From positions 1 through 36,148 of the forward strand of contig JBQHQH010000028.1 of assembly GCA_052067355.1 (NCBI GenBank): a stretch of DNA of 36,148 nucleotides, read 5' to 3'. The translations under genes were made by a program, and so were the position numbers. Positions 1 through 7,694 of this stretch are shown in pieces (the stretch's first letter is position 1; the number at the start of each line of letters is the position of its first letter). The notes below the pieces were generated by a model. It saw nothing but the letters and a program-made list of their open reading frames with translations, did not search any database and had not been told where the DNA came from. The DNA is from CABMKH01 sp040797625 (GTDB taxonomy: Bacteria > Bacillota > Clostridia > Tissierellales > Tissierellaceae).

Positions 1-78
1 AATGGGCTTACTCCTGCCCAAGTAGCAGGTTTAAAGCTAACAAAGAAGGAGAAAAAGAAATATCTTCTTGTAGCATAA
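1..78 (+). CDS. C-terminal end of a DDE-type transposase (5' truncated by window)
   Basis: An open frame enters from the left edge and ends at TAA 76-78, leaving 25 residues. They include NGLTPAQVAGLKL followed by a lysine-rich tail. The pattern N-G-x-T-P-A-x-x-A-G is typical of the extreme C-terminus of DDE/rve integrase-like transposases in Bacillota. Only the tail is visible, so the family cannot be assigned and it cannot be told whether the element is intact. The following 170 bases hold a large hairpin and no gene, fitting the end of an insertion sequence. The call rests on a short motif. Confidence 0.55.
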   Translation, partial: NGLTPAQVAGLKLTKKEKKKYLLVA

Positions 79-123
79 ATTTATTTTGAATTTCGCTTAA
101 GATTCTTTAAAAGATTCGTTCTT

Positions 124-174
124 GAAATTGTCAAGGGCGTGCGTTAGCACGTTCATTTTACCCTTGATGATTTC
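124..174. terminator. Long imperfect hairpin downstream of the transposase end
   Basis: GAAATTGTCAAGGG (124-137) pairs with CCCTTGATGATTTC (161-174) with two mismatches. Inside it CGTGC-GTTA-GCACG (138-151) forms a second perfect hairpin. An outer 10-bp inverted repeat, AATTTCGCTT (89-98) and AAGCGAAATT (199-208), encloses both. There is no T-run, so a rho-independent terminator is not certain. It may instead be the structured end of the insertion element. TTAAAGCAAT also occurs twice, at 208-217 and 228-237. Confidence 0.4.
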
Positions 175-254
175 ATAGACGAAGCTTTATCATATGGAAA
201 GCGAAATTTAAAGCAATCCAAAGAAACTTAAAGCAATTCTATGAAGATATTGTA

Positions 255-902
255 CTATTTTTTCATATTTAGTTTACAGAGCCCTAAATCTTTGTGATTA
301 TATAACCATAGAGATATACCCATGGATATACCCAACATCCCCAATACACATAGAAGTACGCTAATATATGATAGGCCACTACCATAGATCCACTCTATAA
401 TCATTAAAACCCACATCCCAGAAGAGGATATTGACATCACCACTAAGAAATTTGAAAATGTGGGGTTCTTTATGCAAAAGAGTATGGGGAAGATTACTGC
501 CGAAACAATACATGTAATAAAAAATGTGTCTCTAAGGGTTATGGTCCAGAAATCCTTTAACTGATAATCTGCATTAAATAATCCAAATATTTTTACCCAT
601 GCCCAGGTATACATAGCAGCAAATATAAAATTTACAAATAAGATGATATATCTAGCTATGACTATTTTATTCCTTCCTATGGGTAAAGATTGGATAAACA
701 TATTTACCTTTGATCTATTCTTATAGGTAAATGGGATGGTAGTAATGATAATAGCAAAAGTATATATCAATGTATTGTAAATGCCACCAAAACTACCATT
801 TCCAAATAATAATATTATGCTGGGGATAAAGAACAAAAGTAAATACCGATCCTCTTTCCTTGTAAAAAGTAATCTATAATCTCTTTTCAATAGTGCTAAC
901 AT
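255..902 (-). CDS. ABC-2 type transporter permease of a YtrA-type operon
   Basis: A 215-residue, strongly hydrophobic protein with about six membrane segments separated by short polar loops. It opens with a cytosolic MLALLKRDYRLLFTRKED start, as ABC-2 type permeases do. Its ATG directly abuts the TAA stop of the upstream ATPase gene, so the two are translationally coupled and very likely form one exporter. In related GntR(YtrA)-ATPase-permease operons the transporter is linked to cell-envelope stress or antimicrobial resistance. The substrate cannot be read from the sequence. No other substrate-binding or permease gene is adjacent, so it may act as a homodimer. It is the last gene of the operon. 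Confidence 0.8.
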   Translation of the reverse strand: MLALLKRDYRLLFTRKEDRYLLLFFIPSIILLFGNGSFGGIYNTLIYTFAIIITTIPFTYKNRSKVNMFIQSLPIGRNKIVIARYIILFVNFIFAAMYTWAWVKIFGLFNADYQLKDFWTITLRDTFFITCIVSAVIFPILFCIKNPTFSNFLVVMSISSSGMWVLMIIEWIYGSGLSYISVLLCVLGMLGISMGISLWLYNHKDLGLCKLNMKK

Positions 903-1760
903 TTAAACACCCCTTATATTATAGAACATGATATCCTCAAGTGTAGGTTTTTCAATGATTATATCTCCTTGAAATAACTCTGCTATTCCATCTTGTTCCT
1001 CAACTAATCCTTCAAAACCTACATTTGTATTTCTAACCCCTATAAATTTATCCTTGATCTCTGAACTTAGCTGTTCATTCCCACCTTTTATTACCCTATA
1101 GGAGTCAAATACCTCGTCCTTTGTCTTGGAAAATACAATCTCTCCCTTATTTATGAATGTAATATAGTCTGCTATCTTCTCCAAGTCTGTGGTTATATGG
1201 GTAGAGAAGAATATGGATTTATTTTCATCTTGGATTATATTGTATAGGACATCTAACATAAGTCTTCTAAAGACTGGATCAAGTCCTGATGTAGGTTCAT
1301 CCATGATGATCAGATCTGCATTGTGAGATAGAGCCAAGGCCAATGAGTACTTCATCTTCATACCCTTAGATAGTTTCTTTATCTTTTTATAGGAATCTAG
1401 TTCAAAATCCTTGATATATCTCTCGTATAACTCCCAGTCCCATTCACTATAAAAAGGAGCTACTATATCCGTCATTTGAGCTATATTTAACTCTTCATAA
1501 AAATAGGACTCATCATACACAAATCCAATCCTATCTTTAATCTTTCTCTCAAATTTTACATTGTCTCTACCAAATACCTTTATACTTCCTGAATCCTTTT
1601 TTAATAGGTTCATGATGAGCTTTATGGTAGTAGTTTTTCCCGCCCCATTTGCACCAATAAAGCCCATTATATATCCTGGCTCCAATTTAAAAGATACATT
1701 ATTTAGACTAAATTTATCAAATTCCTTATTCAATCCATCTACTTCTAGTATATAGTCCAT
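903..1760 (-). CDS. ABC transporter ATP-binding protein (YtrB-like)
   Basis: A 285-residue nucleotide-binding subunit, expected on the inner face of the membrane with the following permease. Walker A is GANGAGKTTT (about residues 36-45). The signature segment is LSKGMKMKYSLALA, a common variant of LSGGQ in this subgroup. Walker B is LIIMDEPTSGLDP, and the switch histidine lies in STHITTDLE. The last 70 residues form the usual C-terminal extension of drug-export ATPases. The start ATG has AGGAGGTG upstream, inside the end of the regulator gene, and the genes are separated by only 2 bases. Family is certain; transported compound unknown. Confidence 0.9.
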   Translation of the reverse strand: MDYILEVDGLNKEFDKFSLNNVSFKLEPGYIMGFIGANGAGKTTTIKLIMNLLKKDSGSIKVFGRDNVKFERKIKDRIGFVYDESYFYEELNIAQMTDIVAPFYSEWDWELYERYIKDFELDSYKKIKKLSKGMKMKYSLALALSHNADLIIMDEPTSGLDPVFRRLMLDVLYNIIQDENKSIFFSTHITTDLEKIADYITFINKGEIVFSKTKDEVFDSYRVIKGGNEQLSSEIKDKFIGVRNTNVGFEGLVEEQDGIAELFQGDIIIEKPTLEDIMFYNIRGV

Positions 1761-1762
1761 CT

Positions 1763-2137
1763 CTACACCTCCTGAAATAATATCTCTAGCATTTCCCTTA
1801 TCTCTTCAAAGGTAAATCCCATCATTCTACTTTCATCTACCACTTCAATCAACTTTTCCTCTATTATCTTTAATTTCTGCTCCCTCATGATCTCCCGATT
1901 CTGTTGTGCCACATAAGAACCCTTACCTGGTACTATCTCTATGAACCCTTCCTTTTCTAGTTCATCATAGGCTCTCTTGGTGGTAATCACTGATATCTGT
2001 AGATCCCTAGCCAATGCCCTTATAGAAGGTAAAAGCTCTCCCTGTTCTAATTCACCTTTTATTATCATCCCTTTTATTTGATTAACTATCTGTTCATATA
2101 TAGGTTCATTGGATGAGTTGGATATTAATATCCTCAT
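1763..2137 (-). CDS. GntR-family transcriptional regulator, YtrA subfamily
   Basis: A 124-residue regulator with an N-terminal winged helix-turn-helix. The GntR pattern EPIYEQIVNQIKGMIIKGEL..GELLPSIRALARDL covers about residues 11-50. A short C-terminal helical dimerisation tail of about 50 residues follows, which is the YtrA arrangement, with no effector domain of FCD or UTRA type. It is the first gene of an operon with an ABC ATPase and permease. YtrA proteins usually repress their own operon, and a 23-bp near-palindrome overlaps the promoter just upstream (2172-2194). AGGAGG lies a few bases before the ATG. The inducer is unknown. Confidence 0.88.
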   Translation of the reverse strand: MRILISNSSNEPIYEQIVNQIKGMIIKGELEQGELLPSIRALARDLQISVITTKRAYDELEKEGFIEIVPGKGSYVAQQNREIMREQKLKIIEEKLIEVVDESRMMGFTFEEIREMLEILFQEV

Positions 2138-2171
2138 ATTTACCTCCTTTCAGCTGTACAGTCTGTATGTT

Positions 2172-2194
2172 CTGTTTATATAGTATATATACAG
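2172..2194. promoter_or_regulatory. Near-perfect 23-bp palindrome, probable YtrA-type operator
   Basis: CTGTTTATATA (2172-2182) and TATATATACAG (2184-2194) are reverse complements except at one position, around a central G. The palindrome starts at the -10 box and covers the expected transcription start, which is a classic repressor position. A second small palindrome, CTGTACAG (2154-2161), lies between it and the ribosome site. Binding by the adjacent GntR protein is inferred from position. Confidence 0.6.
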
Positions 2195-2221
2195 TATAAA
2201 TAGTACAATGAACCTTGTCAA
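2193..2221 (-). promoter_or_regulatory. Sigma-A promoter of the ytrA-type operon
   Basis: Read on the minus strand, TTGACA (2221-2216) is followed by 17 bases and TATACT (2198-2193). The -35 is a perfect match and the -10 a 5/6 match to the vegetative consensus. The start codon of the regulator lies about 50 bases beyond the expected transcription start. Confidence 0.82.
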
Positions 2222-2284
2222 GGAAAAATGGATACTCTTTAGCCAAATATTACCACTTATTGTAGGTATTATTAGATTTTCAGT

Positions 2285-2311
2285 TAAATTCACCCACATA
2301 TTATCCGATGT
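2285..2311 (+). promoter_or_regulatory. Sigma-D (flagellar/chemotaxis) type promoter
   Basis: TAAA (2285-2288) is followed by 15 bases and TCCGATGT (2304-2311). The Bacillus sigma-D consensus is TAAA-N15-GCCGATAT, so the -35 and spacing match and six of eight -10 positions agree. It lies about 50 bases before the start of a chemoreceptor gene, a typical sigma-D target. It is a good match but still a motif prediction. Confidence 0.6.
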
Positions 2312-2362
2312 ATATAATTGGGTTGATGCCCATAGTATTTTTAAAAATTGGAGGTTGTTGAA

Positions 2363-4429
2363 GTGAAAAGCATTAAATTAAAATTAGTGATCTATTTTTC
2401 TATATTAATTTTATTATTATCTCTTTCTATTGGCTTTATTTCTATAATAGGAGCTAATAAGGCTATTAGTTCTGAAGCAGAAAACTCACTTAAAGATCTA
2501 GCCATTAATGGAGCAAGAATAATAGAAAGTAGAATTGAAACTGACAAAAAAGTTCTAGAAACTATATCACACAATGAGGCAATTCAAAGTATGAATTGGG
2601 AATTGCAAAAACCTGAGCTGCTAAGACAAGCAGAACACACTAGTTTTATAGAAATGTCAATTGTACATCTTGATGGAAGTGCATATTCTCCAACTGGGAG
2701 CACAATTTCTAAAGATGGGTCCGTTATTAATTTAGGAGATAGACCCTATATAAAGAAAGCTCTAAGTGGAGAATCAAGTATATCTGATTTAACCGTTACT
2801 CGTGGTGCAAATGAGCTGAACCTATTATATGCTGCTCCTATTATCAAAGACAATAAGATAGTAGCCGCTATATCAAGCAGAGCTGATGGAAATATGTTAA
2901 GTGAACTTATCAAAGATATTGGTTTTGGAGAAACTGGATATAGTTATATGATGAGCAATGAAGGAACTATGGTAGCTCATCCAGATAAGAGTTTAGTATT
3001 TGAACAGTCTAATGCCATAAAAAGTGCAGAGGAAGACGAAAGTTTTAAGGGTGCAGCAGAAATTTCTAAGACAATATTAGAAAATAAACTTGGTGTAAGT
3101 AAATATTCGTTTAATGGTAAAGATCTATATGCTGGATATGCACCTGTCAAAGGTACTAATTGGATATTTGTAATTACAGCAGACGCTGAAGAAGTATTAG
3201 AACTGATTCCAAAACTGAGAATGAATACAATGATATCCGTAGCTATAGCATTAGCCTTGAGTATTGCTGTTACATATGTAATTGGGACCCTAATTTCAAA
3301 ACCAATAGTTGAAGCAACAAAATACTCAAAAACACTGGCTAATTATGATATTACGCAAGATATATCTAAATCCTTCATATCTAGAAAGGATGAAATAGGG
3401 GATCTGGGTAGAGCTATGCAAAGCATCACTGACAATCTTAGAAACATGATTAATCAAATTCGAGATTCATCAGAACAAGTAGCATCTACTTCAGAAGAAA
3501 TGACAGCTACAATACAACAAGTTACTATTGCTACAGAAGAAGTGTCAAAGACTGCACAAGAAATAGCTAATGGTGCATCAAATCAAGCATCAAGTACAGA
3601 AGCTGGTACTACAAAAGTTGCTCTACTTGGTGAAGTAATTGAAAAAGATTTAAAACATACACAAGATCTAAAGGTAACTTCAGAAAAAGTAACAGAGATT
3701 ATCGATAGTGGCCTAGAAGAAATAGAACATCTAACTAGAATATCAAAGGAAAGCAGCGATGCATCTATGGCTATTCGAGAAGTAGTATTAAAGACAAATG
3801 ATAGTTCTATAGAAATAGGAAAGGCAAGTGGAGTAATTGCTTCAATTGCAGAACAAACCAATCTATTGGCTCTCAATGCAGCTATAGAAGCTGCAAGAGC
3901 AGGAGATGCCGGCAAGGGTTTTGCAGTCGTAGCAGAAGAGATTAGAAAACTAGCAGAACAATCTTCTGCATCTACAATGTCCATAGATCAAATAGTAAAT
4001 GATCTACAGGTAAATTCTAGAAATGCAGTGACAACCATAGGAAAGGTCACTGAAATAACCAAAGAACAGACACAGAGTATAATAAATAGCAAGAATAAAT
4101 ATATGGCAATATATGAAGCCATGAAAAAGACAGATGAACAAATTGAAAGTTTAAATACTTCATCAGCAAATATGAATGGAATGAAAGATGAGATACTTAA
4201 TACTCTACAAGATCTATCTTCTATAGCCCAAGAAAATTCTGCTTCTACTGAAGAAGTAACAGCATCTATTGAAGAACAAGTAGCTGCAATGAATGAGATT
4301 TCAGGAGGTAGTGAGTCCCTATCAGAACTAGCACAGGATTTACAATCTATAATTATGAAATTTAAGATTAAAAATACAGAAAGAGCAAAAAAATCTACTA
4401 AAGCTAAAGCTGTCTCTACAGCTAATTAA
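2363..4429 (+). CDS. Methyl-accepting chemotaxis protein with extracellular dCache-like sensor
   Basis: A 688-residue chemoreceptor. TM1 spans about residues 8-30, a periplasm-side dCache-type ligand domain about 33-280, TM2 about 288-310, a HAMP linker about 311-365, and the rest is a long coiled-coil signalling domain. The highly conserved hairpin tip is near residues 496-533, including NLLALNAAIEAARAGDAGKG. GTG at 2363 is preferred because GGAGG (2350-2354) sits 8 bases before it. An upstream in-frame TTG at 2348 overlaps that site and is rejected. The gene stands alone behind a sigma-D-like promoter, so it is probably co-expressed with motility genes elsewhere. The ligand is unknown. A perfect palindrome after the stop probably ends the transcript. 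Confidence 0.92.
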   Translation: MKSIKLKLVIYFSILILLLSLSIGFISIIGANKAISSEAENSLKDLAINGARIIESRIETDKKVLETISHNEAIQSMNWELQKPELLRQAEHTSFIEMSIVHLDGSAYSPTGSTISKDGSVINLGDRPYIKKALSGESSISDLTVTRGANELNLLYAAPIIKDNKIVAAISSRADGNMLSELIKDIGFGETGYSYMMSNEGTMVAHPDKSLVFEQSNAIKSAEEDESFKGAAEISKTILENKLGVSKYSFNGKDLYAGYAPVKGTNWIFVITADAEEVLELIPKLRMNTMISVAIALALSIAVTYVIGTLISKPIVEATKYSKTLANYDITQDISKSFISRKDEIGDLGRAMQSITDNLRNMINQIRDSSEQVASTSEEMTATIQQVTIATEEVSKTAQEIANGASNQASSTEAGTTKVALLGEVIEKDLKHTQDLKVTSEKVTEIIDSGLEEIEHLTRISKESSDASMAIREVVLKTNDSSIEIGKASGVIASIAEQTNLLALNAAIEAARAGDAGKGFAVVAEEIRKLAEQSSASTMSIDQIVNDLQVNSRNAVTTIGKVTEITKEQTQSIINSKNKYMAIYEAMKKTDEQIESLNTSSANMNGMKDEILNTLQDLSSIAQENSASTEEVTASIEEQVAAMNEISGGSESLSELAQDLQSIIMKFKIKNTERAKKSTKAKAVSTAN

Positions 4430-4445
4430 AAAGGGCTAATATAAT

Positions 4446-4479
4446 AATTTAGGATAAAGCATATGCTTTATCCTAAATT
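4446..4479. terminator. Perfect 34-base palindrome between convergent transcripts
   Basis: AATTTAGGATAAAGCAT (4446-4462) and ATGCTTTATCCTAAATT (4463-4479) are exact reverse complements. It lies 16 bases after the chemoreceptor stop and just beyond the minus-strand birA unit, so it can serve both directions. T-richness on either side is modest. Confidence 0.7.
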
Positions 4480-4482
4480 TAT

Positions 4483-4572
4483 CTATTCCCATATTCCTGT
4501 TTTTCCAAATTTTTTATATCTCTTATCTGATAACTCTCCTTTATCTAATTTAATAAGAAATTCTTGTTTCAT
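4483..4572 (-). CDS. Possible 29-aa small protein coupled to birA
   Basis: The birA stop TGA (4571-4569) overlaps an ATG (4572-4570) in the ATGA arrangement typical of translational coupling. The frame stays open for 29 codons and stops at TAG (4485-4483), just before the palindromic terminator. The product would be small, basic and lysine-rich, beginning MKQEFLIKLDKGEL and ending GKTGIWE. It has no membrane segment and I recognise no family. The ribosome site is weak, so expression would depend on coupling. A 29-codon frame can occur by chance in AT-rich DNA. Confidence 0.35.
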   Translation of the reverse strand: MKQEFLIKLDKGELSDKRYKKFGKTGIWE

Positions 4573-5336
4573 AAGCTTAAGACTTTCCCATATTCTTCAA
4601 TGCCTCTTATAGAAACCTCTCCTGAGCAAATCTCTTCTAATCCTTCAGGAAATTCTACTAAAAGTTCTCCCCTATGATTTATATCTATAGCAACTCCCTT
4701 CCTTATTTTATCCTTTCCCTTTATAACAAGGATCTCCTTTCCTATTACTATGGAGTTTTCTCTGTATATATTGATTACCTTTTCCATATCCCCATTAGAT
4801 CTAAATGGCATATATAAAGTTCTAAATCTCTCTAATATATTATTTAAAAGTTCTCTCTTGTCTATGACACTATTCTTTACTATCTTTAGAGATGTAGATT
4901 TATATTGCAATTCCTCAGGAACATCCTGTATATCTTGATTTACATTTATTCCTATGCCCATGATGACATAATTTATATCTCTAGAATTGGAACTCATCTC
5001 TGTAAGAATACCAGATACCTTCTTATTTTCTATGACTATATCATTTGGCCATTTTATTTGAGAATCTATCCCTATATCTCTTAATGCCATATTTATTGCT
5101 GTAGCTCCAACTAGTGTGATTTTAGGAATATCCTTTATTTGAATCTCTGGCTTTAAGATTATACTCATTAAGATATCTTTATCCTTGGTAGAAGACCACA
5201 CTCTACCCAATCTTCCCTTCCCCTTTGTCTGTTCTCTTGCCAATATAACAGTTCCTTCTTCTGAATATGCTGCTATCTCTTTAGCCTTGTCATTGGTGGA
5301 TTCTAATGTATCATATGTAAATATCCTATATTCCAA
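4569..5336 (-). CDS. birA: Biotin--[acetyl-CoA-carboxylase/decarboxylase carrier] ligase, single-function type
   Basis: A 255-residue biotin protein ligase. It makes biotinyl-AMP and transfers biotin to the lysine of carrier proteins. The ATP/biotin loop GKGRLGR is at 39-45, KWPNDI at 95-100 and KVSGIL at 106-111, with the C-terminal SH3-like cap from about residue 205. It begins directly with the catalytic domain and lacks the N-terminal helix-turn-helix of bifunctional BirA, so it should not act as a biotin repressor. The start is TTG, with AGGGG placed 7 bases before it. The likely client in this window is the biotin carrier at 13692-14093. BioY for biotin uptake is at 23054. Confidence 0.93.
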   Translation of the reverse strand: MEYRIFTYDTLESTNDKAKEIAAYSEEGTVILAREQTKGKGRLGRVWSSTKDKDILMSIILKPEIQIKDIPKITLVGATAINMALRDIGIDSQIKWPNDIVIENKKVSGILTEMSSNSRDINYVIMGIGINVNQDIQDVPEELQYKSTSLKIVKNSVIDKRELLNNILERFRTLYMPFRSNGDMEKVINIYRENSIVIGKEILVIKGKDKIRKGVAIDINHRGELLVEFPEGLEEICSGEVSIRGIEEYGKVLSL

Positions 5337-5364
5337 CTCGTCACCCCTAATCTATTGATCAATA

Positions 5365-5400
5365 AGATAATGGTGAACATAGCTATGTCCACCATTATCT
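5365..5400 (-). terminator. Hairpin at the end of the cit regulator gene
   Basis: AGATAATGGTG (5365-5375) pairs with CACCATTATCT (5390-5400), and the inner ACAT/ATGT (5377-5380 and 5385-5388) extends the stem around an AGCT loop. The stop codon of the GntR gene (5395-5397) lies inside the stem. Only a short TTATT follows on the minus strand, so termination may be partial and birA could be read from the upstream transcript. Confidence 0.5.
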
Positions 5401-6069
5401 CTTCACCTTAACCTTACCCCTCTTAATATTCGTCATAAACCTTTCCCTGGCATTTTTCACATGTTGCCTAGCTAACCTTTCACTCTCTTCTTCATCTCCG
5501 TCAATTATAGCTTGAAGTATACTCTTAGTCTCTTCACAAGCCATTACAGTCTGTTTCATGTCATATAGGGATATTCTCCTAAGCCTATCTAGATTCTCAA
5601 ACAAGGCAATCATCTGATCTCTTAGATATCTATTTGTTGTCAATTTTGTAATAGTCTCTGTCCATTGAGAGTGCAACTTATATAGACTATCATAATCTCT
5701 ATCTTCAATACCCTTGTCCATTAGATTTACTATTTCTTCAAGTGCTCTAATATCTTTTCTATTTATATTTAGACATATTAGTTTAACAGATAACCCTTCT
5801 AAGTATTCTCTGACTTCATATAACTCCAATGCATCCTCAATAGATATCTCACTTACTATAGATCCTCTTCTTGGAAAATATGTTACAAGTCCATCCTGTT
5901 CTAGTTGTTTCAACGCTTCTCTTACAGGAGTACGACTCACATTCAATTCTTTTGCTATATCCATCTCTACCAGTCTTTCACCTGGTTCTAATATATTTTC
6001 TAAAATATCCGATTTAAGCTTTTCATATACTTCCTGACTTATTGGCTGCTTTATCCTAATGCCTCTCAT
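5395..6069 (-). CDS. GntR-family regulator, FadR/FCD subfamily, probable regulator of the citrate lyase operon
   Basis: A 224-residue regulator. The N-terminal winged helix covers about residues 10-75 and contains the recognition pattern LNVSRTPVREALKQLEQDGLV. A helical FCD ligand-binding domain follows (about 85-215), of the type that senses small organic acids. ATG at 6069 is chosen because GGAGG (6081-6077) lies 7 bases before it; an in-frame TTG further upstream overlaps that site. The gene follows citF and has its own promoter at 6140-6112. Its position next to citrate lyase and two TTGTATACAA-like sites at the cit operon promoter suggest it controls that operon in response to citrate or a product. 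That pairing is inference. Confidence 0.85.
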   Translation of the reverse strand: MRGIRIKQPISQEVYEKLKSDILENILEPGERLVEMDIAKELNVSRTPVREALKQLEQDGLVTYFPRRGSIVSEISIEDALELYEVREYLEGLSVKLICLNINRKDIRALEEIVNLMDKGIEDRDYDSLYKLHSQWTETITKLTTNRYLRDQMIALFENLDRLRRISLYDMKQTVMACEETKSILQAIIDGDEEESERLARQHVKNARERFMTNIKRGKVKVKR

Positions 6070-6111
6070 ATTTTTGCCTCCACTCAATATCGTAATGATA
6101 CACCTATTAGT

Positions 6112-6140
6112 ATTATAGCCAATATAGTCAAAAAAGCCAA
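6112..6140 (-). promoter_or_regulatory. Promoter of the GntR/FCD regulator gene
   Basis: On the minus strand TTGGCT (6140-6135) is followed by 17 bases and a perfect TATAAT (6117-6112). It lies in the 83-base gap between citF and the regulator, so the regulator can be transcribed independently of the cit operon. Confidence 0.6.
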
Positions 6141-6152
6141 AAATATTTTCTA

Positions 6153-7694
6153 TTACTTAACCTGTCTAATCAAATCTATAATAGTACCATCTCTATATTG
6201 AACAACCCCCACTATCTTTTCCCCAAATTCTATAGGTTCGGGTTTACCAGTTATCTCTTCAGCCATTTCCTTTAGTTCTTCTATTGTATATAGTGACAGA
6301 CCAGCTTTTTTAAAATTAGCTATTAAATCTTCTCTAAGAGGATTAACTGCTATACCACGATCAGTTACAACTACATCTACTGTCTCTCCTGGTGTGACTA
6401 CAGTTGTGACATCATCTACCACTATAGGTAATCTTCCTCGAATTAAAGGAGCTAAGATAACTGACATCTTTGCACCTGCTGCAGTATCTGGGTGTCCACC
6501 TACTGCTTGACTAATAACCCCATCTGAACCTGTCATGACATTGACATTAAACTTGGTATCAATTTCTAAAGCACCTAACATTACTAAATCCAAATTATTT
6601 ACTGCTGGGCCTGAATTATGTGGATTGGCATAGAACGATGCGTCTATCTCAAAATGTTCAGGATTCTTCCCTATTGATTCTGCTGCAACTAGATCAAAAC
6701 TTTGAGTGTCAAATAATCCCTTAAATAGACCTTCTTCGTGTAATTGCACTAATTGTGCAGTGATTCCACCAAGTCCAAAACCACCTTTTACATTCCTCTC
6801 TATCATCTCTTTTCTTAAGAATTCAGTGACTGCTAGTGAGGCTCCTGCAGCTCCTGTTTGATATGAGAATCCATCTTTAAAATACCCTGATGCTACTATT
6901 GCCTTAACAGCATTCTCTGCAATCAATATATCCCTTGGATTCTTCGTATGCCTGATGGCACCTGATACTATTCCTTTAGGATCCCCTATGGAATCTACAA
7001 CCACTACATAGTCTACTTGAGTTTGATTTATACTGGCAGGTAGACATGGATAATCTACTAGATTATCTGTAATCATAACCACTTGATCTGCGTATTTAGC
7101 ATCTACTATACCATATCCAAGAGATCCACATGCAGACTTTCCTGAAAATCCATTTGCATTTCCATATTCATCACAAGCTGGTGCACCTAAAAATGCAACA
7201 TCTATCTTTAATTCTCCTGATTCAATGGCTCTAGCTCTTCCACCATGGGATCTAATAATTACTGGATTCTCCATAATCCCCTCTGAAATTGCAGCACCTA
7301 GAGGATCTCGAAGTCCACTAGATTCAATTCTAGTTATAACTCCATTTTTAATATGTTGAATCAATGGTCCGTGACATGTTCCTAATGAGCTAGGTGCTAA
7401 TTTTAAATCCTTTATCCCCATCTTTGCAATTACGTCAACAACCATATTTACTATATAATCCCCATTTCTAAAATGATGGTGAAAAGAGATAGTCATTCCA
7501 TCTCTTAGTCCTGTAGCTCTTATAGCTTCTTCCAAGTTATTTATTAGTTTACTCTTATGAGGTAATGGTCTTTTAAGTTTTGGCCCTGCCTTATTTCCCA
7601 TAGGTACAATACTAAATGCTGATTCATAGGCTTTTAATTTCCCAATTCTTTCAATATATTCTGGTATACTTCTTCCAACACCATTTTTAACCAA
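6153..7694 (-). CDS. citF: Citrate lyase alpha subunit (citrate:acetyl-ACP transferase)
   Basis: A 513-residue protein that transfers the acetyl group between the thioester on the citrate lyase acyl carrier subunit and citrate. Length and glycine-rich CoA-transferase-like segments match CitF, for example GGHPDTAAGAKMSVILAPL, LPIVVDDVTTVVTPGETVDV and VVTDRGIAVNP near the C-terminus. TTG at 7694 is preceded by AAGGAGGG 8 bases away and overlaps the end of citE by 8 bases, so translation is coupled. It is the last structural gene of the lyase set. The closest alternative is citramalate lyase alpha, which is homologous and used in glutamate fermentation; sequence alone does not separate them here. 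Confidence 0.93.
   Translation of the reverse strand: MVKNGVGRSIPEYIERIGKLKAYESAFSIVPMGNKAGPKLKRPLPHKSKLINNLEEAIRATGLRDGMTISFHHHFRNGDYIVNMVVDVIAKMGIKDLKLAPSSLGTCHGPLIQHIKNGVITRIESSGLRDPLGAAISEGIMENPVIIRSHGGRARAIESGELKIDVAFLGAPACDEYGNANGFSGKSACGSLGYGIVDAKYADQVVMITDNLVDYPCLPASINQTQVDYVVVVDSIGDPKGIVSGAIRHTKNPRDILIAENAVKAIVASGYFKDGFSYQTGAAGASLAVTEFLRKEMIERNVKGGFGLGGITAQLVQLHEEGLFKGLFDTQSFDLVAAESIGKNPEHFEIDASFYANPHNSGPAVNNLDLVMLGALEIDTKFNVNVMTGSDGVISQAVGGHPDTAAGAKMSVILAPLIRGRLPIVVDDVTTVVTPGETVDVVVTDRGIAVNPLREDLIANFKKAGLSLYTIEELKEMAEEITGKPEPIEFGEKIVGVVQYRDGTIIDLIRQVK

Noticed and set aside
3583..3984. 133-codon minus-strand frame inside the chemoreceptor gene
   Set aside because: Antisense to the conserved signalling domain, alanine/serine-rich from reversed codons, no ribosome site.
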